Assembly: GCF_024679095.1 (NCBI RefSeq)
Contig: NW_026111781.1
Location: 252,501-316,500 of the forward strand
Direction: 5' to 3'
Length of the DNA stretch: 64,000 nucleotides
Origin: Eriocheir sinensis
Taxonomy: Eukaryota; Arthropoda; Malacostraca; Decapoda; Varunidae
The position numbers and the translations under genes were made by a program. How positions within the stretch are numbered: position 1 is the first letter of the stretch; every line of letters begins with the position of its first letter. This document shows positions 57,249 to 64,000 of the stretch, piece by piece. The notes beneath the pieces are model-generated. The model searched no databases and was not told the DNA's origin. It was given only the letters and a program-made list of their open reading frames with translations.

Positions 57249-58186
57249 AAGTAGCATTTCCTAAACGCGGGACATGACATGCTTTGAGGCATTTTCTAAT
57301 TTCACGGTTCAAGGTAGGCTATATTACACATATATTACACATATGCATGAAATGCAATAGTTTATAGCAGCATACCTTTGAATATTTATTCAGGAAATGA
57401 TGATAAATAAACAGCGTTATAAAGATATCGGAAGAAAGCTTTCACTTCAACTTGCCAAAATTTCTTTATAGTTGCTTATTGCTATCTTTTCCTGAGTATC
57501 GAAAGTTCCCCATTCATTGCCGAGTCTAAAGGTACCAACAGAAATTATCTGTCACGTACATGAGACAAGATATAACGAATAAAACATAAACATATACCAT
57601 TATACACTGCCTCTCAACACGGTGAGTGAGAGGCCGCCAATAATCAGCGCTCTCCTTACCCCGTCCTCACCTCCCTACACAGCCTTGTGTCGTGCTGCCT
57701 CGCTGCTCCCTCTTCCCGGCGAGTGACACATGCTCATAAATAATTCAGTAATCCGCTTATATTATCATCTAACTATAATTTGATGATTGCATTCCGTTCA
57801 GGAGACATTCTTTTATGAAACGCAATCGTTTATAACAGCATTCCTTTAAATATTTACACAGGAAATGATAATAAATAAACAGTGTTATAAAGATATCGCA
57901 AGAAAATTTCCGCTTCAACTCGCTAAAACTTCTTTATTATTGCTTAGTAATAGTTTTTCCCTGAGTATCGAAGCTTCTGCATTCACTGCTGAGTGCAACG
58001 GTACCAACAAAAATAGTCTGTTATGTGTATGAGACAAGATATAACGAATAAAACATAGACATGTGCCACGCGAGCATTCATTATGCAGCCTTTCAACACA
58101 GGGTGAGCGAGAGAGCCAGCCAGCCAATCAGCGGCCTCGTTACAAATGAGGCTCGGCTCCACGGCTCAGAGTTAAGTGAACAGCCT
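55753..58186. mobile_element. 2.4-kb fold-back element (palindrome) with (CT)n centre
   Basis: Both ends read AGGCTGTTCACTTAACTCTG-AGCCGTGGAGCC inward. The arms pair over about 0.9-1 kb with near identity and meet at a (CT)n tract (57153-57246). The left arm carries about 470 bp (roughly 56605-57070) that is absent from the right. Each arm holds two diverged tandem units of about 500 bp (TTTTATTCGTTATATCTTGT, GAGTTGAAGYGGAAA-like words). The left-only segment starts a third. No protein is encoded beyond short mirrored frames. Confidence 0.85.
57153..57246. repeat. (CT)n at the palindrome centre
   Basis: 94 bp of CT between the inverted GGAAATGCTACTTCT and AGAAGTAGCATTTCC. Confidence 0.95.
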
Positions 58187-59090
58187 AATAGTGTTATTAT
58201 CCATATTGTCAATAGCCAACTTAACTCTTTCCAGAGATGGCAGAATAAAAGAAAACTGAGTATTAGACATCTGGTGAGCTGCAGGAAGGGTTGGGGGCGA
58301 GGCTGTGTATATATGGCTAAAAGTGTTTGCAAGACACTCCGCCATGCCACTGGGATCACTAACTGTTGACCCGGTACGTATATGTCATTTCAGAGGTAAA
58401 AAAGAAATTGAGTTCTTGGTATTAATTCGGCCTCATCAGCACCACTATCTTAGCTCGCAATCTCCTACTCATGTTTTTACTCCCATTTTCTGTTGCCAAG
58501 TCAGGTCATCATATCCTTTCAGAGCCAAAGAAGAGGTATGGTGTTGGTTATATCTCTGCACCCCGGCATCACTACCCAGACTATTGTTACTTACTATGGG
58601 TAATCCTAGACTATTGTTACTTACTATGGGTAATCCTAGACTATTGTTACTTACTATGGGTAATCCTAGACTATTGTTGCCACATTTGCCACAAAACTCC
58701 TCTCTGGGGGTTCTGGTAAACCTGCCTCTTACAACAATGGGTAATCTGTGGTTATTAGTTCTAAATTTACAAAGACTTATTCTGTACAGCTTTGGTAACC
58801 TTATTAAGTAGCTTTGAAAAGAGAAACTGTCCTTATAAGTCACATAAGTACTGCATGATGATTTACTGTTGAATGCCACTCTGAGATCCAGTGATCCTTA
58901 ACATTCCTCTGGAAAGCAAGTTTCAAGCAGTGTGTTGTGAACCTCTTGTTCCAGACACATCCCCGACATGCTCAGCTGAGTTGTTCAACACTGATTTTAT
59001 ACTTCATCCTTGGTGATTTGTAACTATTTTCATTATGCATTTTAAAAAGACATTGATACATTACATAACAGTTTCTCTTGTTTACCGGAA
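58187..59090. other. Unassigned sequence with a 30-bp tandem repeat
   Basis: 58575-58680 holds four copies of GACTATTGTTACTTACTATG-GGTAATCCTA. No gene was recognised elsewhere in the interval. Confidence 0.5.
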
Positions 59091-59094
59091 ATTA

Positions 59095-59500
59095 TCCTTG
59101 AGTCTACCAAAGCTGTGTCAAACTATCTCTTTGCTCTTCAAACTGCCCATGGAAATACTACTAACACAACCTCTACCAAAGCCTTGTCAAACTATCACTT
59201 TGCTCTTCAAACTGCCCATGGAAATACTACTAACACAACCTCTACCAAAGCCGTGTCATGCTATCACTTGGCTCATAACACTGCCCATGGAAATACTACT
59301 AACACAACCTCTACCAAAGCCGTGTCATGCTATCACTTGGCTCATAACACTGCCCATGGAAATACTACTAACACAACCTCTACCAAAGCCTTGTCATGCT
59401 ATCACTTGGCTCATAAAACTGCCCATGGAAATATTACTACTAATACAACCTCTACCAAAGCCCTGTCAAATTATAATTAGCCTCGTACCACTACCCATGG
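59095..59500. repeat. 69-bp minisatellite, about six copies
   Basis: Units TCAAACTATCACTTTGCTCT, TCAAACTGCCCATGGAAATA and CTACTAACACAACCTCTACC-AAAGCC repeat every 69 bp. Since 69 is a multiple of three, two plus frames stay open for 120-170 codons. I regard them as repeat artefacts. AAAGCCTTGTCA and CCCATGGAAATA words relate it distantly to the dispersed satellite. Confidence 0.88.
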
Positions 59501-60215
59501 AAGTACCCAGAGAGTCTTATCCATTGTTGGTGTGTGAGGCCTGAACTCTCTGAGGATATTGACCCAGGCCTTGAGATCAGTCCCAGCAATGTCAGTCAGC
59601 CAGGCACTGTTCCCTACGCTTCCATGAACCTCTGCTGTGGGTCAATGGCCACACCCAACACACTGATTATCCCTGTCAGTAATAGCAAACAGACCCCAAA
59701 AAGTGATGGAAATGAACTCTATGGAATGTAAGGAGGCAGAAAACAGTTTAAAAGCTGACATTGTTTTTGAGCTGGTAATAGCTGGCATTTCTTCGTGAGG
59801 AGAGCTGGCAATACTGTTTTCATGCCCAAGGAAAGGCTTAGGTAGTCTTACGCTTGACAAATTAAACGGATCAATGAACACTTACTCTGACCTCTGCCGT
59901 GTGCATAACTAAACTCAATCCTCCCTGTCATCCCTGCCCTGTTGTGCCGTGTCCTCTGCTGCCCCGCGTCGCCCTGCCAGTGCCCCATCAGGACGTCATT
60001 GTCTCCAGTCGTGTGGTCCAGTGAGTCACCGCTCTACCGCACGACAGTGACCCCAAGGAAGTCCCGGTTAGTCAGTCCGTCTGTCAGTGAGGGACATAAC
60101 CCCTGCCTGAGCTAACCCATCGCTGAGTCAGGCATTCATTATTTGTGTTATTTCAAGCCATAAGAGTAGGCTAGCATATGATGAGGAGGAGGCATCCATC
60201 AGTCTACTCATGCAT
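59501..60215. other. Unassigned, possible coding remnant on minus near 59.89-60.04 kb
   Basis: On minus a stretch reads DHTTGDNDVLMGHWQGDAGQ and AGMTGRIEFSYAHGRGQ and ends at a good donor (CAGA|GTAAGTG). It is GC-richer than its flanks. No family was recognised, and the acceptor is uncertain. Confidence 0.2.
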
Positions 60216-60224
60216 TTGAGATAT

Positions 60225-60625
60225 AACGTAACACAAGATAATAAGGAGTCTGCAAGAGGCTGATAGGCCAATGCAAGGCAGCTCCTCACTATCCATGAAC
60301 TCATCTAACCTCTTCTTGAATGTATCTTGTGTTGGCACCCACCACATGACTGCCAGGTGTGTTCCACTCATCCACTACTCTGTCAGTAAATCATTTCTTT
60401 CCTGTGTCCTGAATTTATCTTACTTGAACCCATTGCTACGTTTCCTACCCGGCCCTCACACCACCAAAGTCTTATTAACACCCCTTATTAATTAAAGCCC
60501 TTCATACATTTGTAAACCTCCGTCAAGTCTCCTCACACCCTTCGCTTTTCTAGAGAATGCAGGTTTAAATGATTAGGTCTGTCCTCATATGGCGTTTCTC
60601 ACCCCTAAAGATGTATTGTAGAGGA
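60225..60625 (-). mobile_element. CR1-like LINE 3' fragment, decayed
   Basis: On minus, TCTAGAAAAGCGAAGGGTGT and GAGGTTTACAAATGTATGAA parallel the copy at 41.48-41.52 kb. The 3' end (AGGAGCTGCCTTGCATTGGC, then CTATCAGCCTCTTGCAGACT) parallels its tail (GGAGCTGCCTCGTACAGGCC). The reading frame is broken many times. Confidence 0.7.
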
Positions 60626-60716
60626 TTGTAACCCTTTCCCATATACAAACACAGGTAAACATACACACATTGACCCTTCCTGACCTGTTGTAACCCTCCA
60701 CAGGTCCACAGCAGGG

Positions 60717-60815
60717 ATGTGGCCACCCCTGGCCACAGCCCCAAGTGTTCCCTGGTGGGCCATACTCACTGAGCTCCTCCTCCTCCTCCTCCTCCTCACC
60801 CTGCTGCCGTGGAAG
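60717..60815 (+). CDS. Candidate first exon with membrane anchor or signal
   Basis: ATG followed by 33 codons, ending at a donor (AAG|GTGAGG): MWPPLATAPSVPWWAILTE, then Leu-rich hydrophobic TLLPWK. It would make a signal anchor, as found at the N terminus of some GH31 enzymes, and it is on the same strand 2.7 kb before the GH31 exon. The Leu run comes from a (CTC)n tract, and the expected middle GH31 exons are missing, so this may be chance. Confidence 0.2.
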
Positions 60816-60825
60816 GTGAGGGAGA

Positions 60826-62875
60826 GAGAGAGGGACTTTGATCACTGTCTTCAACACCAATAATCATAATCTATTTACCAATGAGCTACATGAAATAAAC
60901 CAGGAGGAACTACTAAATCTAGAAAATTCAAATGATAATTTTAATCTTTTCTATGAAAGAGTTTATGAATGTTACAATAAAAGTTTCCCCATTAAAACAA
61001 AATATGTAACTACAAAAAGACTTCATAATGCTTGGCTTACAGGCAGAATACTTAAATCTATCAAACATAAATGTAACTTGTTTAAAATGTATAAACTTGG
61101 AACAGTTTCTTATGAGACCTTTAAACAATATAGAAATTACCTTACTCAGAATATTAGGGTTGCCAAAATGAACTATTATTTCCAAATATTTACAAATTTT
61201 TGCAGAAATACCAAAAAGATTTGTCAAACAGTCAATGAATTAAAAGGTAATACATACAAAGCAAACAATATCAAGTCATTGCAGTATAATAATTCAGTAT
61301 TAAGTGATCCGTCAGATATATCGGAAGCCTTCAATAGATACTCGAAAGACTATCTTAAAGGTAACTTTCCAAATTCTATGATGTGCCCTATTGTTACCAC
61401 CTTTGATTTGGCTACAGTAATTAAGTCATTAAACAATAAAAAATCAGGCATTAATGATATATCACCCTCTTATATTAAAAGAAACTCTCATTTCATTTCA
61501 ATCCCTTTGGCTATACTTTATAATCAATCTGTTACAACTGGAACTTTTCCATCTCTGTTGAAGACTGCAAAAATTACACCCATCCACAAGTCTGGTCCCA
61601 ATGATGACCCTAAAAATTATAGACCAATATCTCAACTTACAATTTTCTCTAAAATATTTGAAACTTTAATGAAGGTTTATTTACTTGACTATCTTGAAAC
61701 TAAGAATATATTAAACCCTTCTCAGTATGGTTTTAGGTGGAACTGCAGCACTTTTACAGCCTTAAATGTATTTTCTAATGATGTACTTTCTGCAATTGAC
61801 AAAAACTCCATGTCTTATCCATATTTATAGATTTTGCTAAAGCCTTTGATACAGTACACCATAACATTCTTATTAACAAAATGTACCACTATGGGATCAG
61901 AGGCCCAATACTCTCTTGGTTCAAGGATTACCTAACAGATAGACATCAATGTACTGTATTTAGCGGCGAAAAATCATCTACTACCACTGTAAAACTTGGT
62001 GTACCTCAAGGAAGCGTTCTAGGCCCAATTTTGTTTCTAATATACATCAATGATATATCAAATCTTTTCTTTAAAGCTAAAAGTATATTGTTTGCCGATG
62101 ACACGACACTCTACTTAACAGGTCCGAACCAAGATCAACTTGTACTAAATGCAAATCATGAACTCGAAAAACTATACCAATGGTGTCTATGTAACAGACT
62201 TACAATTAATACAAAGAAAACTTGCTTTATGCTATTCACTACTAAAAAAGCGTCTAACTTGATTAATTTAAAAATCAATAATGAAATAATTTATAAAATG
62301 GATAGAGTGAGATTTCTTGGTGTAGATTATGATGATTCATTATCATTTAAATATCACATACATAACCTTACACTGAAAATATCAAGACACATTGCTTTAC
62401 TTTATCAAGTAAAGGATCTCATGCCTCAAAATGTATTAAAGTCAATATGCTATGCACACATTTATTCACTAATTACCTACTGCAACCCCATTTGGTGTAC
62501 AACATACACCACCTATTTAACCCCCTAAGATTGCAGCTCCAAAAAATTGTAAGAATTATTACTAACAGCAACTATTAAGCACACACTAGTCCACTCTTCA
62601 AGGAAACCAAAATTTTAAAACTGGATGATATAACTAAACTGGAAATAGCTACACTCATGTACAAAAATAGGAATGAAATGCGTGAGCTCCTCCCATCTCA
62701 TGATTAAGTATCCGTCACCGCGACAATCTGATCTTTCCTGTTCATCGTCTTTCAAAATTCCAACATTCAACTACTTATTTGGGTCCTGTAATTTGGAGTT
62801 CTATCCCCACAAATTCAAGAAGCTCCTTCCCTCAACACATTCAAAAGCCGATCAAAAACTAATATTATAATGACC
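60826..62875 (+). mobile_element. Non-LTR retrotransposon, 5'-truncated
   Basis: One reverse-transcriptase ORF, jockey/CR1-group type, is readable with few lesions; the 3' noncoding region may run on to about 63.3 kb. A diverged linker region precedes the catalytic domain. The left border abuts a short GA tract. No target duplication was identified. Confidence 0.85.
60838..62870 (+). pseudogene. LINE reverse transcriptase
   Basis: The first open segment (60838-61830) carries the finger motifs NNKKSGINDISPSYIK, LKTAKITPIHKSGPNDDPKN, YRPISQLTIFSKIFE and LNPSQYGFRWNCST. After a one-base shift at about 61825 it reads FIDFAKAFDTVHHNILINKM. The second open segment then holds [20 protein letters not shown] and ILFADDTTLY, where FADD is the catalytic centre, followed by VRFLGVDYDDSLSFKYHI (thumb). 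Stops after 62528 break the C-terminal tail, whose last part is readable as LPSTHSKADQKLIL. The endonuclease domain is absent. Confidence 0.9.
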
Positions 62876-62979
62876 TATTAACTAACTCACTTTTTCCTTA
62901 TAAATGTGCATATGTGTATGTACTTTAAAATATTATGTTAATCAATTAATGCAACATATGTGCAATTTACTTATGTATA

Positions 62980-63110
62980 TGAATGGGTGTATGCGTGTAT
63001 GTGTGCGCATGTGTATGTGTGCGCATATGTATATGTGTATGCTTGTGTGTATGCGTGTGTGTGTGTGTATGAGTATATATAGGTCTGTGTGTGTGCATGT
63101 ATGTATGTAT
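62980..63110. repeat. TGTATGTGTGCG low-complexity tract
   Basis: Degenerate GTAT/GTGC repeats in the probable LINE 3' region. Confidence 0.8.
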
Positions 63111-63386
63111 GTACACGTTTATTCTATTGTGTTATCTCGCATGCTCAATATATGATTCTATTACTTTAACATTATGTAAAGTTATCATAATCATTTCATC
63201 TTAACTACAATTATTATTAATGTTGTCACAGCCACTAATTTTCAAATAAATTATATATGTCTTGCCTAAAAAGCTATGCTTTAGACAGGCTAGCTTTAGT
63301 TGTACAGCTTAAAGCTCTGTCCATATATATATGCATATAGCATATATAATTTTGTATAACTAATAGCTATAAATAAATGTTTCAAA

Positions 63387-63556
<170 letters not shown>

Positions 63557-63557
63557 G

Positions 63558-63760
63558 GACATGAATGAACCCTCAAACCTCTGGTCCAGGAGTCACCACA
63601 GCTGTCAGCAGAACAACTTGGAGCGTCCGCCCTTCCTGCCGCCAGTGGTCAGAGACTCTCTCTTCTGCCACACGGTCTGCATGTCGGCAAGGCACTACAT
63701 CGGACTCCACTACAACCTCCACAACCTCTACGGACTGTCAGAGACGAGTGCCACCAACGC
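63558..63760 (+). CDS. Glycoside hydrolase family 31 (acid alpha-glucosidase type) internal exon
   Basis: Acceptor CTCACTCTCAG, donor AACGC|GTAAGT, 203 nt with 67 complete codons. It begins DMNEPSNLW. In GH31 enzymes W-I-D-M-N-E-P-S-N surrounds the nucleophilic Asp, which here is the first codon of the exon. Further family landmarks are NNLERPPFLPPVV, SARHYIGLHYNLHNLYGLSE, and T-S-A at the exon end. The order matches lysosomal alpha-glucosidase and maltase-glucoamylase, which hydrolyse alpha-1,4 and 1,6 glucosidic bonds from glycogen or starch. No other exon of the gene was recognised; downstream exons should lie beyond the window. The normally conserved Phe after PSN is Leu. Confidence 0.88.
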
Positions 63761-63866
63761 GTAAGTCTATGATGCTCAGAGTTTTAGGTGCAGGGAGGGA
63801 TATGCTCACAGTAAGTTTGTGGTATGCATTCAGTATGGGCACAGTACATTAGTGATGTGCTTGCAG

Positions 63867-64000
63867 CAGAGCTGGGCACTTCCGATCATCAGTCCGATCG
63901 TCCGATCTTCCGATCTGATCGGAACAGCAATTGGCGATCGGAATGCAAAGATTGGATCATCTTTGTAAAAGGTAATCGGACTGTGGAGATCGGAACTTCA
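63867..64000. mobile_element. hAT-type MITE left end, truncated by the window
   Basis: Starts CAGAGCTGGGCACTTCCGAT, a typical hAT terminus, and continues with repeated CGATCGG/CCGATC words. The right end lies outside the window. Confidence 0.6.

Noticed and set aside
59035..59544. 169-codon frame with 23-residue repeats
   Set aside because: A 69-bp minisatellite keeps two frames open at once; no start context or homology.

Overview
The window looks like nuclear DNA from a decapod crustacean, most likely a crab. Three things suggest this. Introns are long and packed with transposons and satellites. Very long (AT)n, (CT)n and (GA)n microsatellites are frequent. A nuclear copy of mitochondrial DNA (40.56-46.28 kb) keeps the decapod/pancrustacean order COX2, ATP8, ATP6, COX3, ND3, tRNA-Ala/Arg/Asn, and later ND1 on the other strand. 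Host coding sequence is sparse: a few short spliced exons. Most of the window is transposable elements, satellite arrays and simple repeats, many nested in one another.

Layout. 1-2.9 kb: unassigned sequence with one candidate exon. 2.98-3.41 kb: tRNA-derived SINE with 13-bp target duplications. 3.43-14.13 kb: a large fold-back of an undescribed multicopy element, whose right arm carries a 6.6-kb hAT transposon (8-bp duplication; the unbroken target survives in the left arm). 14.3-20.9 kb: a TTAA MITE, a CR1-like LINE fragment, an ~88-bp satellite, polypyrimidine tracts and a pogo-like MITE. 20.9-23.1 kb: a 5'-truncated gene of an unusual element family that reads as a FEN1/XPG-like nuclease with a C-terminal CXC-type cysteine cluster. 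23.2-25.2 kb: opposed polypyrimidine and polypurine blocks, a duplicated segment and a second SINE family. 25.5-31 kb: a TTAA element, two MITE copies with expanding 35-bp arrays, and a THAP-like exon. 31-33.8 kb: host exons interrupted by a SINE and by a 99-bp array open on both strands. 35.1-37.7 kb: an unidentified element with long inverted ends. 39-41.9 kb: LINE fragments. 40.6-46.3 kb: the NUMT, itself hit by a LINE, a SINE and a hAT MITE. 46.7-50 kb: a hAT-like element and a probable solo LTR. 52.5-54.8 kb: convergent 3' ends of two host genes. 55.75-58.19 kb: a second large palindrome. 60.2-62.9 kb: LINEs. 63.56-63.76 kb: a GH31 exon. A hAT-like end starts at 63.87 kb.

Host genes. (1) A plus-strand gene of unknown identity; exons at 31.69, 33.73 and 52.51 kb splice in compatible phases to a stop codon and AATAAA. 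Nearby exon-like pieces at 15.36 and 19.24 kb share phase and donor with the 33.73-kb exon. (2) The C-terminal part of an animal haem peroxidase on the minus strand (53.65-54.77 kb). (3) A GH31 alpha-glucosidase exon on the plus strand carrying the nucleophile motif DMNEPSN.

The most unusual content is the element superfamily at 3.4-6.9 kb and 20.9-23.1 kb. One protein has paired C2HC zinc-binding modules. The other has the ordered acidic motifs of a structure-specific nuclease plus a CXC tail. All readings come from the sequence by eye; no database search was run.
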